Assembly (NCBI GenBank): GCA_016859345.1
Contig: CM029128.1
Coordinates: forward strand, 20,119,604-20,183,603
Source: Istiophorus platypterus
Lineage: Eukaryota > Chordata > Actinopteri > Istiophoriformes > Istiophoridae
Direction of reading: 5' to 3'
Length of the DNA stretch: 64,000 nucleotides
In this document: one piece after another, positions 1-10,960 of the stretch
Layout of the letters: every line of letters begins with the position of its first letter
How positions within the stretch are numbered: the first letter of the stretch is position 1
Notes under the pieces: model-generated
The model's database searches: none
Told to the model about the DNA's origin: nothing
Seen by the model: the letters and a program-made list of their open reading frames with translations, nothing else
Program-made: the position numbers and the translations under genes

Positions 1-89
1 TTGGATAAGATAACCCACTATATAAGGCTCTTTCACAACCTGCTCTTTGGTCTAATATCGGATTGATTTGATCTGACAATAATTCTAGG

Positions 90-600
90 GCCTCATATCG
101 AGGTTTTTAAACATCAGAGATGGTACCTTCAAGAATCTCTTGATAAAGTAACATTCTAAACACAGAGATGTGAGCTGGGACTTTTTAAACATCAGAATGT
201 TCATAAAAACCTGCTTGTATGGGCTCTCACACCATGACAATGCTTCCAGGAATCTCTGACATTTTGAAGTTCTTATAAAGCTGCATTCTTGAAAAGTTCT
301 CAAACACAACAATGCTTCACTGAAGAAAAACGACTTCAGCATTTTGCGGCTCACTGGAAAACAATATCGCAATATTTATGAAAGATATTCTCCAGTCTAT
401 GAGGCACCGTTGGCTGGGCCTCCTCCAACAAAAATGATAGTTCAGGTATGATACTTACAGGAAGTCACATCATGGTTTGGAAACCTCAGCACATTCTTAG
501 CAAACCTTACTTTAAAAGGGTTCTCAAACCATTATAGTGCTTAATGGAACTTCAGAGGCGTTTCCTTAATCCTGACAATTTCAACAAACCTAAAAGAAAT
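90..600. repeat. decayed ~80-bp tandem repeat
   Basis: Related phrases recur about every 80 bp: 'TTTTTAAACATCAGA' twice (near 105 and 183), and variants of 'GTTCTCAAACACAACAATGC' near 225, 297 and 520, each followed by a 'TTCA..GAA' phrase and then an 'AAAGCTGCATTCTTG'-like phrase. Copies differ by many substitutions and small indels, so the array is old. No protein is encoded; the minus-strand frame here is incidental. Confidence 0.5.
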
Positions 601-1300
601 ATTCACATTTCCGTGATGCTTGGATATGTGGTTATCTACTACTGTCTCCAACATCAAAACAGTTGTCTACCCTTGGCATGTCCTTTTTGCAACCTTTTTT
701 AAACACACACAAAACAATTTAGATAAGATAAATATCTTTAAATTGATTTCAAAGATGTGAATTTGCTCTAGGTGGCAAAAAATATGAATGGCTAAAAAAC
801 GTGCCCCATGGTAACCAAGCTGAAATCCTGTCATTTTACTTTTTTTCTGATCAATGACAATACTGAAAATCTACTCACATCTGACCTCAATCTAAAGTAG
901 AAACCACAACGTGGGCTCATAACAGCTTGTCATACATGAGCATGTTTGTGATATCCTTCATTTGATATTTGTCATTAGCTGAAATGTTTGGATTGGTATA
1001 GTTTAACTGTTGGTGGAACAAAGTTTAGGAAACAACTTATATTTGGTATGTCAACCAAAACACTGATGTGGCAATTAAAGTGGCAACTGCTGCCTTACAT
1101 GTAACCATATAAATATATTTGATTTGAATCAAACATTAGATCGTTGCTAGTGTCATCTTGTCCTGTCTGTGACTAAATCTTCCCTTTTTATCTCCACTCT
1201 CAGCTGTAAGATAAAGGTTGAACAGCCTCAAAATAATCAAAACACAAACACTGGAATCTCTCAAATCTAAAAAAAGAACCCCTGAAAAGACAGTTTTCCA
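600..1300. other. unique AT-rich DNA, nothing recognised
   Basis: No open frame with coding character, no simple-sequence array beyond short homopolymers, and no interspersed repeat that I recognise. Confidence 0.5.
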
Positions 1301-1610
1301 ACCTCAACTCTTCCGCCAATCTATACATTCATTCATCTGAGGAACCTGCAGTGACATTTTTTCCCAGATGATGAACCTAAACAGGCCCAGTGGCTGTGAG
1401 AAGGACCCCCGGATGAACCACCACTCATTAGAGTGTGCTGGCTGCAGAGGTACAAAAGGTGGAGGAGGGGAGATCAGCCCACTCTTCTGTATAAAGCCCA
1501 TAGAGAAGTCGGTGAGCCAGGAGCACCAAATCTCTGCTAATCCAAAATGCCAAGAGACAGCAAGGAAACACAAATCAGCTCCATTACAAGCTGAGAGCTA
1601 GCAGGAAGCA
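1300..1610. other. stop-poor segment, open on both strands
   Basis: This segment is less AT-rich than its surroundings and lacks stops in one plus-strand frame (1368-1601) and one minus-strand frame (1304-1573). Neither translation resembles a family I know, and no convincing pair of splice sites brackets either. It could be a conserved noncoding stretch or an old pseudo-exon; low stop density alone is weak evidence. Confidence 0.2.
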
Positions 1611-3100
1611 GGACGCTCTGCTAGACTCTTATTATTACACAGTTTATTAAAAGGCCCTCGACTTACTCTTACTCACCCAGTGCTAAACCTTAGAAAATCA
1701 GGAAAAAACCTGATATTTACCTTTTATGAAATAGATTTAAAGTGGCAGAAAATGAGACATGGACCTTGTGGGGATCTTATGATCTTAGGCTGTGTTTCAG
1801 GAACTAAAAAAAATGAAAACTGAGTAGGTCAACTTCTGACGAATAAATAAATAAATAATCCACTTACTAATTTTTTCATGTACTTGCTTTTCCACAGCTT
1901 TCAACTGCATTTTCTTTTTTATTTTTGAAATGGTGTTCTTTCTTAGGGTGAGAAAATTCTTACACTAGTTCTTATGCTGAATAACTGATAAAAAATCTTA
2001 TCGGATCTGCTGAGTAGTTCATTATCATAGAACTGAGAACAGGGCTGTTTTTCTAAGCTCATTTTTGCATGCTTTTCAGCGCCACACATGCAAAACAATT
2101 TCAGCCACTCAATGCATGTCTTCCTTTGTTTTGTCTTTCCTCCTCAATTCAACCCCCTAAAACCCGGAGCTAATATAATCCCAACACTTCAATTTAAACT
2201 AAGTTTACCTCAGCATTAATCCTGAACCTAACTTCAACATAGTGCTAATACTAAACTCCAGAATCCTTTTTTTTTGTCCTTGTGGAGACATTTAATTCAT
2301 GTTTAATGCAAATAAGAACTCATATGCAGAAACACATACAAAGACACGAGCAAATCAACCCTTTAAACCATTTTTTTCTTTTTGTCTGTTTTTCCTTGTG
2401 CATTTGACCCTGAATGTGACCAACCAAACACAGAATGAACACAAGAGTTGAGGCGACAAACAACCTGCAGAGATCCCTCCTATGACTCTCTGTGTTTGGA
2501 TGAAGGCCAGCCTCAGAAACCTAACGTCTGTCTGTCTCATCAGGGCCTCGGTCCTCGTGAAAGGGCTGGCTCTCTTCTGTCTTCCCCTCACATTATATCA
2601 CACCTGCAGGTCACTGTTCATACTTCACCATCAGGTTCAGTGACAAGTGTTTTATAGGATAAATGCTGACACAAGACACAACATGATACTTAACTGAAGA
2701 GAGCAAACGCTCATAACACAGGACACCCTGAATGACACTCAGACCTGTACTCTTCCAGCTTTCTTTCATTACGCTGTGGAAACATAAGTGTCTTATAGCT
2801 TCTCTTTATATCCCTTCCTTGATTTTCTTTCATACTCTTTTTTTTCAGTTTCATCATGTGCTTACTTACAGATGGGTCCCAATAACCGTTTTCATTCTGA
2901 ATACCCTGTTTTAATTGTTATCCTTCCATTATATTCTCACTTGCCTATTTCTGACACTACATGCATCTGCAAAGACAAAGAACCTGGTGACATATACAGA
3001 GTTGTTCTAACTCAGCGACACATGGTCGATTGCCTTCATTTAAATGCTCCAAAGAGTGGATAAAGAGGGAAACAACGAATCTCCTGCTGTCCATCACGTT
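1610..3100. other. unique AT-rich DNA, nothing recognised
   Basis: Contains a short (AATA)n run near 1843-1858 and several T-runs. Small open frames around 2355-2660 and 2732-3063 lack codon or motif support. Confidence 0.45.
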
Positions 3101-3104
3101 AAAG

Positions 3105-3275
3105 TAAGAACGAAGCAAGAAGCAAAAGAAAGAAGACAAGAAGAGGACAACAGAAGAGAGGGAAACACAAGAGGCAAAAAGAAAGAGTGACGGGATGAGA
3201 GTAAGACTAACGAAGAAGAATAGAAAAATGAGCAGAGAGGACCGAAAAAAGAAAGGAGACGGAGGAGAGAGGATT
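3105..3275 (+). repeat. purine-rich tract
   Basis: The plus strand is dominated by A and G (phrases such as 'GAAGACAAGAGGAC' and 'GAAAGGAGACGGAGGAGAG') for about 170 bp. This is low-complexity, strand-asymmetric DNA. Confidence 0.6.
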
Positions 3276-3279
3276 ATGT

Positions 3280-4555
3280 TTGAGGCTTCAATTTAAACCT
3301 TGCTGTAGAAATATTTGATTCGATGAAAATTAAAAAATGTGATTTTATAAAACAAATCAAAAAATGATAGTTGCCCATCTCTGTCTCCATGAAAACACAG
3401 ATCTCAGAGCTCCGACTAATTCAGACATGTATAATTATAACACCACATTACTCTAATGCACTATTATATAATAACATTTTACTTTTTCGTAGGAGGTCGC
3501 TGAGTATTTGATGTAAGTTATAATATGATATGATAACTGGATGATAACTGTAGTGTGTTTGTCCCCTTCCTGATTGTGACAGACCATATAACCCCCACTG
3601 AACAGGGACAACAACAACAAAAGGAACAAAATGAAATTGTTTAGCTTTTTCTTTTACACAGATGGATTTCATTGATCACTTTGGCATTGATCTCTTCGTA
3701 CACACAACCAGCAAGGGAAAATGTCTGTTCTATGAGTCAGTGCCAGTGTTTAGATTCTTTATTTTCATAATTTTATTTGTTTGGCAACTATTATTTCATC
3801 CTGACTGTGTGTGGTATTGCAAGATGTAGTTGCTTTGGAGTCACTGACAACATCTGGATTTCGTCTGTCACTTTGACGTCTGTGACATCCTGACAGGTTT
3901 TTTTTCTTTTTCTTTTCACACAAGGCAATTTTTTGACTTTTATTTATTTTCTTTTTTATTCCAATTTACCAAGAGGAAGAAATAATGCATGGAGTTGCTC
4001 TAAGTATCAATATTAGAGTACATCGGTTTATTCTCACTGTTAGAATTTTGTTTGGGTTTTTTTTGGTATAAGTTAATTAGTTAGTTTTAGTTACAGTGCA
4101 TTTTTCTTTTTTAATTTATCTTTTATATGTTTATTTAATATTTGTTTTATTAGGTTCTACTTTGATTAAAACTGAAAAAGAACAATTAAAAAACACAAGA
4201 TGAAGTTGTTCTAGATTCTAGACTCTTTTTTTCTGTTTATCACTTTCAATCACTATCAATTTATCCTGACAGGGAGGTTTTGTTTTAATTAATTGAATTA
4301 AAATATTTCATTTTGTTTTTTTTCTTTTTTCTCTATTTGATTGAGTCTGTCTATGACATCTGACATCTATCAGTTACTGGTTTTCTTTCAGATTCATCAG
4401 GAGGAAGGAAAAAAGAGATGGAGTTGTTCAGGAACTCGCTGTCGACATCTAGATTCTTTCTTTTAGAGCTGGAGAGAAACATCGAGTCTTTGTGTGCGTG
4501 AAAGGAAACACTCAGAAGACATGATCTCCTCTGACATCCATATAATGAGTCCATT
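3280..4555. other. AT-rich spacer with T-runs
   Basis: Many T/A runs and repeated 'TTTTTCTTTT' phrases; no gene, tRNA or recognised transposon. It is mostly unique sequence with low-complexity patches. Confidence 0.45.
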
Positions 4556-4701
4556 TTAATAAACTATGTGACTAATAGTCCGATTTGACGAGGATGGCGA
4601 GATGATGAGAGGGAAGACAGAGAGGAGAGAGAAGAGAAAGAGAGGTGGGGAGGGGTAAGGAAGATAGATAGAAGAAGGCTTAAATTCCCTTTTCCTGCAT
4701 G

Positions 4702-4703
4702 CT

Positions 4704-4744
<41 letters not shown>

Positions 4745-4774
4745 GCTGTGTGTGTGTGTGTGTGCTTGTGTGTG
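4702..4774 (+). repeat. (TG)n microsatellite, interrupted
   Basis: Runs of TG interrupted by 'TATGTGGC' and 'GCT'. The Cys/Val and His/Thr open frames crossing it are artefacts of the dinucleotide. Confidence 0.95.
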
Positions 4775-4881
4775 ATGGGGGGAGGGTTGGACTGTGCAGA
4801 CATGAATCATTCTGAGTGATTCAAGCGTTTCCATGACACCGCTGGGCACCGGTCCAGAAGTTTCTACAAAGTCTGAAAAGG

Positions 4882-4884
<3 letters not shown>

Positions 4885-4919
<35 letters not shown>

Positions 4920-4955
4920 CACACACCCACACACACACACAGGCACGCGCACACT
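4885..4955 (+). repeat. (CA)n microsatellite, compound
   Basis: CA run followed by imperfect CA with a short 'GCACGCGC' segment. It lies about 110 bp from a (TG)n array, so the two are in inverted orientation. Confidence 0.95.
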
Positions 4956-5084
4956 CTGACAGACACTCTGAAATGATCCTTCCAGCGCTGAATTTGAAAT
5001 AATCTATATATTTATTCATGCCGTTGTCTTCACATGTAAGGCGTAGCATTTTTTGGGATCAGCATTAATTTAACAGACGATGGT

Positions 5085-5290
5085 CGATGAGTAACCGTCG
5101 TCTACCCCCGCCCCCTTTCAATCCCAGCAGGCATTGATTTCTTGGCACCAGAGCGAGTGAATACATCAAACAACAGATGAATGTATATGAGCGATGAGGA
5201 CGACTCGAGAGACGCAGCATCCAGCTCACATCTGTCGGCCTCCACCTTCAGCCCTGTTAGAGCACATCAGACCGTCCGGACCACAACTCT
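5085..5290. other. conserved-noncoding-like block
   Basis: CpG-containing, repeat-free, mixed-complexity sequence ('TGATTTCTTGGCACCAGAGC', 'GAGCGATGAGGACGACTCGA') in an AT-rich setting, with no coding potential. The texture resembles vertebrate conserved noncoding elements, but no alignment was possible. Confidence 0.25.
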
Positions 5291-6830
5291 GATTCCGCTT
5301 CTTTTCTTTTTTTGTAATTAAGTTTGATACTGTATTTCAGAGACTGTTGCAGTTTCACTTTTGGACATAAAAAGTATCTGTAATTTAATTGTAATTCTCT
5401 TTTAAATTTACCTGGCATTTTAATTTTTCAGTACATCAGTTGTTTATTCAAACAGGTACAGTGCTATGATTTAGTTTTGCAAATCTAAGTAACAAATGTT
5501 CTCTTTTTTTCTGCAATAAAAAGAATATTTAGGCTTTAGTATCCACTTTAAGCCAAGCACATAACTGTTACCATGTATTTATCTTTAAAAATCTAGTTTG
5601 TAAAAATGTTGATAGATAAAAGGAGAAATTGGATTTAGCTAACCTTTGGCTTCAATACTCTGTGTTGTGACCTTGGTTTCACTTAATAGTAGCTGTAAAT
5701 GAAGAGTGGAGAGTAACACTGTTAAACCACATTCTGTCCTGTTACTGCAGCGCTCTCTGGTCTACTGAAGCTGCTGCAATGCACTGTGGTCAGCCAAGGC
5801 TGTTGCAGTGTACTGTATAGCAGTGTAGTTCCTGTACCTATGGCAGTAAAACATTTTTTTGTTGATTTTTGTGGACAATACACATACTGTGCCCAGCCCA
5901 CACTGGCTTATAAGAGAACAGTACACATGTTTCAGTAGTGAAACAACATTTGTCACGAAAGCACCTGAAGTACAACACAAACTCTGAACCAATTTTTTTT
6001 CTCCCAAAATCCAAAAACAACATCTGCCTTAAAAAAAAAAAAAAAACAAACAAACCCACATGTCCAACTAATCCAGGCAGATAAAAAATCATATTTCATA
6101 TTTAGTTCATTAACTATATCACATTGCAGTTTGTTTTTAACCTCTTTCTCCCCTGGGGGACCGTTATCTACCTACATGTAGACCTTATCTGTCCCAGCTT
6201 CTGATTCCATTCTAAATAGTGAGAAAATGAAGTAGCTCATAGCTGAGTATGTCAGTAAGAAATCACTTCCATAGCCACTCATTCACTTCTCCCTACATAA
6301 CCATCACTCAGTGAGTTTACTCTACACTGAGCAGCACGTTGAGATTTCTGGCAAATATGAATCTACCTCGGAGGGAACTAAAGTCTGTAACGCACGAAAC
6401 ACCTGCCGTCCGTAGACCTTCAGCCATGGAATCTTTGTATACAAATTTCAGAAACAATACTATGACATATATTATATCTATTTATTATATGATTATATAG
6501 GCACTGTGACACAGTTAGAAGGTCTCTGGTGAAAGCCATTTATATTCGAAATGTAAGGAACTAAAGCTGGTTTTCAGTTTGGTGGCCATGGTGTTTTGCC
6601 AGAATGTAAAAGGACAAGTTATTTCACCCCTAAAAGAGGAGACATGGAATGAATCTGATAACATTAAAAAAAAATCACAATTAATAAATAATCTATATTT
6701 TTCTAGAGAAGCCCTAGAGGACCCTTTGCAAATATGTGTCAGAGACCACAGAGTTTATGTCTGGCTGTGAAACTGCAGACGGATTAAAATTCAGCAGCAG
6801 CCATGACACTTGTTCCCTGTTCATGTGAAT
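5290..6830. other. unique AT-rich DNA, nothing recognised
   Basis: Minus-strand open frames at 5762-6092 are AT-driven and lack motifs. A short A-run with (CAAA)n lies near 6030-6052. 'TTATCT' GATA-type words near 6165 and 6185 flank 'CTACATGTAG'; this is too little to call a site. Confidence 0.45.
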
Positions 6831-6895
6831 GAGACCCACAGTCCCCCCTCCCTCATTACCAAACAGCCTTCATTATCCAACACCCCCCAATCTCA

Positions 6896-6896
<1 letters not shown>

Positions 6897-6939
<43 letters not shown>
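6897..6939 (+). repeat. (CA)n microsatellite
   Basis: Uninterrupted CA dinucleotides over about 43 bp. Confidence 0.97.
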
Positions 6940-7192
6940 TCACCCCTCCTCCACCCTGGAATCAATAGACAAACAAAACAAACAACAATGAGGCGACAAA
7001 CAAGGCGACCACCAAACATTCCCAACAGCAGGACTTCAACAGGAAAACTATATTTCAAATTCACATTCGAAAACTGCATAGTGTGTCTGTAGCACTGTAA
7101 AAAAAAGGGGGGAAAAAATCAGGTTGTCGATGATCTGCAAAGAAATTTAATTTCTTTGATCTGAGGAATTCTATCTGACAACAAATTTTAAA

Positions 7193-7228
7193 TTTTCTTT
7201 CACGAAGCTTCGGTTTCGTGAAAGAAAA
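7193..7228. repeat. perfect 14-bp inverted repeat (hairpin)
   Basis: The left arm TTTTCTTTCACGAA is followed by an 8-base spacer and the exact reverse complement TTCGTGAAAGAAAA. No T-run follows it and no gene ends here, so a bacterial-type terminator reading does not apply. It may be a cruciform-prone site or a templated mutation scar. Confidence 0.9.
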
Positions 7229-7289
7229 ATGTCGCCGATTGGTAGCATGGCGTGTGTATGCGGTGCCAGTGTGTTGCTGTGCGTTATCG

Positions 7290-7294
<5 letters not shown>

Positions 7295-7327
<33 letters not shown>

Positions 7328-7329
7328 TT
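7295..7329 (+). repeat. (TG)n microsatellite
   Basis: TG run of about 26 bp with an imperfect tail ('ATGTGTGTTG'). Confidence 0.95.
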
Positions 7330-7490
7330 GGTCTCAGACAAAACAGGGCTGCTGAAATGCGGCAGGCACTGCAGATTTTTGTTGGCTGGCTGACAGCGCA
7401 GAGCCAGTGCCAAGCCCCGACGGCAGAAACGACTAAAAGACGCATAAGGCTGGCATTAGAGCCCCAAATCTTCTCTCCCCCTCTATCCCT
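7330..7490. other. conserved-noncoding-like block
   Basis: Repeat-free mixed sequence with several CpGs ('CCCCGACGGCAGAAACGACT', 'GACGCATAAGGCTGGCATTA') between a TG array and a pyrimidine-rich stretch. Open frames run on both strands but resemble nothing known. Confidence 0.3.
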
Positions 7491-7601
7491 TCTTCTCTTT
7501 TCTCCTTCTCTTTTCTCGCTCCGTGGCGCGGCGTTTACTTTGGTTGGGGTCTGACTCGATTTGGCAATGTTCACATCCATCCACGAATTTATCAATCTGT
7601 C

Positions 7602-7607
7602 TTTATT
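7602..7607 (-). promoter_or_regulatory. possible poly(A) signal AATAAA
   Basis: A canonical hexamer about 215 bp beyond the candidate stop codon on the minus strand. It is meaningful only if the two candidate exons are real; such hexamers are common in AT-rich DNA. Confidence 0.2.
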
Positions 7608-7821
7608 TCACTCTGATCTGATGGGAGGCGGGAGCAGAAAACATGGCACCTGAAACACCGCAGGAGGTTTAGGTAGACTACCGCGTAGACGTGGTTTTCC
7701 CTTTCTCTTTTTTTGGGGCATCACCTTGTTTCGTGCTCCAGTTTAACCCCCCGTCCTCCTTTCATGAGTGCCGCTGAATGAGAATTTCGGAGGATTTGAT
7801 TCTTTCCAGGGTTTATATTTT

Positions 7822-7937
7822 TTCCCCCACCATATCTGCTGCCTTTGTCTTAAGGATTTCGGGCAGCACTTCCACAAATACCTCGGACACAATAGCATCT
7901 GGAGTTATATCCATGAGGCACTGAGCCCATGTTCCTC
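7822..7937 (-). CDS. candidate coding exon (possible terminal exon), product unrecognised
   Basis: On the minus strand a pyrimidine-rich stretch ending in TTTTAG immediately precedes 7937. From there a frame reads GGTWAQCLMDITPDAIVSEV and then VFVEVLPEILKTKAADMVG, reaching a TAA about 115 bp on. An AATAAA poly(A) signal lies at 7607-7602, which would give a 3' UTR of about 210 bp. A GT donor also sits at 7881-7880 (GAG|GTATTT), so the exon might instead end at 7882. Splicing to the segment at 8047-8104 across a 109-bp intron preserves the frame, and that intron length is ordinary for a fish. The amphipathic, HEAT-like composition looks protein-like, but I cannot assign a family, and two short segments can arise by chance. 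Confidence 0.3.
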
Positions 7938-8046
7938 CTAAAACCTAAAACAAATGAAGAAAAAAACATACTCCAATTATGCTCCCAAGACAATAAAACA
8001 CAGCAAAAAGGAGGAAAAAAAAACCCTGTTAAACATTCAGGATTAC

Positions 8047-8104
8047 CTAAAACTACAAGCCTGACTCTGTGTTTTGAGTCCATTATTGATGGAACAATAT
8101 TTAG
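8047..8104 (-). CDS. candidate internal exon, product unrecognised
   Basis: The 58-bp segment is bounded on the minus strand by a good acceptor (GTTTTCTCTGCAG) and a GTAATC donor. It reads LNIVPSIMDSKHRVRLVVLG with one base left over, which the next candidate exon completes as glycine. 'HRVRLVVLG' superficially resembles the first strand of Ras-like GTPases, but no GKS/T P-loop follows in the spliced or unspliced frame, so a GTPase is not supported. No convincing exon was found further upstream on this strand. It could be a real small gene fragment, a pseudogene, or chance. Confidence 0.28.
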
Positions 8105-8119
8105 CTGCAGAGAAAACAA

Positions 8120-8560
8120 AGGCGGGATGCTCCAGTCGTAGCTGTAAATTGTGTTTGAGTATTGTCGGGCAGACAGATGACGACTGCTAATGTTGAATTA
8201 AAAAGGCTCTTAGAGGTGGATTTAACACATTTCCTCTTGTCTTCGGGGTTGAGATGTAAGGTGAATGACGCAGGGAGACAAAGAGAGAGTTAGAACGAGA
8301 GAAAAGGTGTGAAATTCTGAATTAGCGGCACAATATGGAAGTATTAAAGTGCAGCACAATGAGCGGTGAGAGCTGCATCCCAGAGTGTTCTTCACAGACA
8401 CTGATAAATAAAGACACAACATTATTTATTGCTCCCAGGACAGGAAAAAAAAATGAATGTTTAACACCTCCAAGGCTCATTTTTATGATATAAAAATAGA
8501 TGTGTGTAGTGTCTGACCCTTTTTCTTTAGGCAAACCCTCTTACTCCCACACTTCCCAAT
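8120..8560. other. unique sequence, partly conserved-noncoding-like
   Basis: Mixed-complexity phrases such as 'GGGCAGACAGATGACGACTG' and 'GAATTAGCGGCACAATATGG' without coding character. No recognised repeat. Confidence 0.25.
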
Positions 8561-8599
8561 AAAATATTATAAAATACCACCTATGTTTGCGTAAAGCTG

Positions 8600-9300
8600 T
8601 TCTGTTTTTGGGTTGTTTTTTTTTGTTTGCTTGTTTTTTTTTGGGGGGGGGTTTGCTTGCTTTGCACATATTCACAGGCTTTTAGGAGAGTTACCACATG
8701 TCCTGTCTGAGCTAAGGAGGCTAAAGGAGCTATCAGATACAGATCCAAGAAACAGTTGCACTTTATTTAATCTCTCGTGTTTGTTTTTTGTTTGTTTTCT
8801 GTTATTTAAGGTGGTAAAAAAAAGCTTTACACATCCAAGATGAAGTCAATAACCTCCACTAAGACAACCCTTAAGAGTCTTGAATTAGTTCACAGACTGA
8901 TTTATGAGGATTGAGCAGAAACTGCAAGTGTTTTTCCTGCCTCATTCAACCTCTCCGTTGCTCTCTCTGTGGGAGGAGAGGAAGAGGAGGGGGCAACCCC
9001 ACAGAGATGGATGATGGGTCAGGTGCTGTCAGACTGGAAGGGTCAAGGGTCAAAGGATCCTGGGGGTTCAGAATCACACTCTGATTTTCTCCTGTCACTA
9101 TCATGGCTGTCTCTGATCATTTCTGCTCCTCTCCTCTTCCTCCTTATTCTTTTCTCACCCTATACTCTCCTTCTCTAAAATCATTTTTCGTTTTGTTTGT
9201 TCACACTTTTCTTCTCCTTTGCTGACTTTATTCTATTTTCTATTTTTTATTGTACTTGACAGCTTTCTTTTTTATATATATTAGGTCCATTTTCATTCTT
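8600..9300. other. spacer with T8-G9 run and pyrimidine-rich patch
   Basis: Contains a T-run followed by a nine-base G-run near 8643-8651 and a CT-rich patch at about 9120-9260. No gene seen. Confidence 0.45.
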
Positions 9301-9529
9301 CCCTCTAGTACAGTATGACTGGGGGGACAAGCAGAGTGACACAGGAAAGATAAGTGGCCATGGTCCCGCTGCAGCAACAGAAGCTTAATCTAACATTACT
9401 GTTTAAAAAAAAAAAAAAATTTCGGCCATTATCTTGATTATTCTAGAAAACCTGAAAGCAAAATCTAAAATCTTACGAAAATAAAATTCGATCATCTTCT
9501 GTGGTGGAATTAAAGGTCTTCCCTGATCC

Positions 9530-9555
9530 GCTTCTAGTGCTAATACACTAGAAGC
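9530..9555. repeat. perfect 10-bp inverted repeat
   Basis: GCTTCTAGTG and its exact reverse complement CACTAGAAGC are separated by six bases. It is a small hairpin in noncoding DNA with no other support for function. Confidence 0.8.
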
Positions 9556-9859
9556 AAGACTAGACCTGAACTGGATTGGTAGAGTCTTGTTGTATTGCCA
9601 GATCACATATGTATTGTTGGTTCAGGAAGGTTGTCCTTGGGTTGGGTCCAAAGTTTGGACCCGTCACCTCCGGAGTACAAAATACAGCTGTTTATCTGAC
9701 TCCCTCCACATTTTCTCTCTCCCACCATCAGTGACAGACCTATTCCTCCATTTCCTCCACCCTCACTCTCAACATAATACCTGTATTTAGACAAATGTGA
9801 CAGCATTTGAACACCTGGGCAGCTGTAACGTGAGGGGTAACCCATAGCAGTAGATCTGG

Positions 9860-10135
9860 GAGTTGCATCACATCACTGATGTGCTCTATATGATTTTAGC
9901 GCGACCACCTGGCTGCAGAATAATGACATATCTACTCCCACACACTGTTCAGGAGCGGGTGATCAGAGCGGCTTCATCACAGCAGGGCAGACCCCACCTG
10001 ACATTACAGGGTGGAAATAGACGGACAGCAGGTGAAAGGACGGGGACGGAGGAGGGAGGAGAGACGAGCCATCCGAGCGCCTACCGAGACACTAAGAGAA
10101 TTCTGTCACCTGCTTTATTAAACATCTGTGCCTGA
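9860..10135. other. stop-poor, E-box-containing block
   Basis: The plus-strand frame from 9863 stays open to 10135, but the translation has no recognisable domain. The segment carries CACCTG/CAGGTG E-box words near 9907, 9997, 10030 and 10107 and several CpGs. A noncoding regulatory block is at least as likely as an exon. Confidence 0.2.
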
Positions 10136-10359
10136 AAAAAATGTTTTAAAAATATTATACTCGTATCAGATATTACAACAAAAAGACCTTCACTGTTAGC
10201 TTCGTTAGGCTTTATTACAATTAACTAAACTCAGGTCAGAAGGTGAAATCAATAGCAACCCTCTCTTATTGGCTCAGAGGTTAATCATTGAAATGGCACC
10301 TGCAGAGAGGCAAAGAAACAAAAAGTATAAAAGTAATAAAATCCCTACTCGGCTAAGAC

Positions 10360-10510
10360 CTTCATTTACCTTTTCCAGTGGCCATATCTGATTAATAAGC
10401 ACACTTTTCACCATCTGGCCCTGGAGGACGACTGCCTTGCTTTTATTGCGACCAACACAGCCCTGATTGGTTGATCCTTGCCCCTACCGGGGACACAGCC
10501 ATCACTGAGC
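10360..10510. other. conserved-noncoding-like block
   Basis: Repeat-free sequence including 'TTTACCTTTTCCAGTGGCCA' and 'CTGATTAATAAGCACAC' (TAAT homeodomain core) and 'CCCTGATTGGTTGATCC' (CCAAT-type core on the minus strand). No coding potential. Confidence 0.3.
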
Positions 10511-10619
10511 ACAACAACAGACCTATTTGAGCTTCTGAAAGAGTTGGAAACATACTGGTTTTATTGAGTATTGCTTGCAAAGCAAGATCTTAAATGAACT
10601 ATTTTACCAAAACCACACC

Positions 10620-10960
10620 ACCCTCTGCAACAGACTATTACTTCTTTAGTGGGAACCGACCCACCTGATGGTGTTGCTGCCTTGCTGCACCTATTGAGGT
10701 AGAGTGGGATTTGAACCAGTCACCCTGGCAGACTTGGGGCCATTTAACACTAACAGCGTGGTTTTTCAGTTCTTTGTCAGCTCTGTTCCCATTCAGCATG
10801 TGCCAGCGGAGACTCTGCCTGCTGCTTTCACATGGCACTGCCCTGGAAGCGTGGGAAAAAAGGGAAATGCCACCACTTTTCCCTCGTCTGCTGCCATGGA
10901 AACCAAAAAACGCTCGGGACATTAAGACGGTGATTCACAGGGGAAGTTAGCGGGCCATTC
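10620..10960. other. stop-poor block with a tRNA-like B-box word
   Basis: Two plus-strand frames and one minus-strand frame are open across most of this block without a recognisable product. On the minus strand 10717-10708 reads GGTTCAAATCC, a Pol III B-box consensus, but flanking bases do not form a T-stem and no A-box was found. It may be an old tRNA-derived SINE fragment or a conserved noncoding stretch. Confidence 0.2.

Noticed and set aside
7193..7228. Bacterial-type intrinsic terminator or microRNA precursor
   Set aside because: No prokaryotic context or following U-run after a gene; the 14-bp stem with 8-base loop is too short for a typical pre-miRNA.
8047..8104. Ras-like GTPase exon suggested by HRVRLVVLG
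   Set aside because: No GxxxxGKS/T P-loop follows in any continuation, spliced or not.
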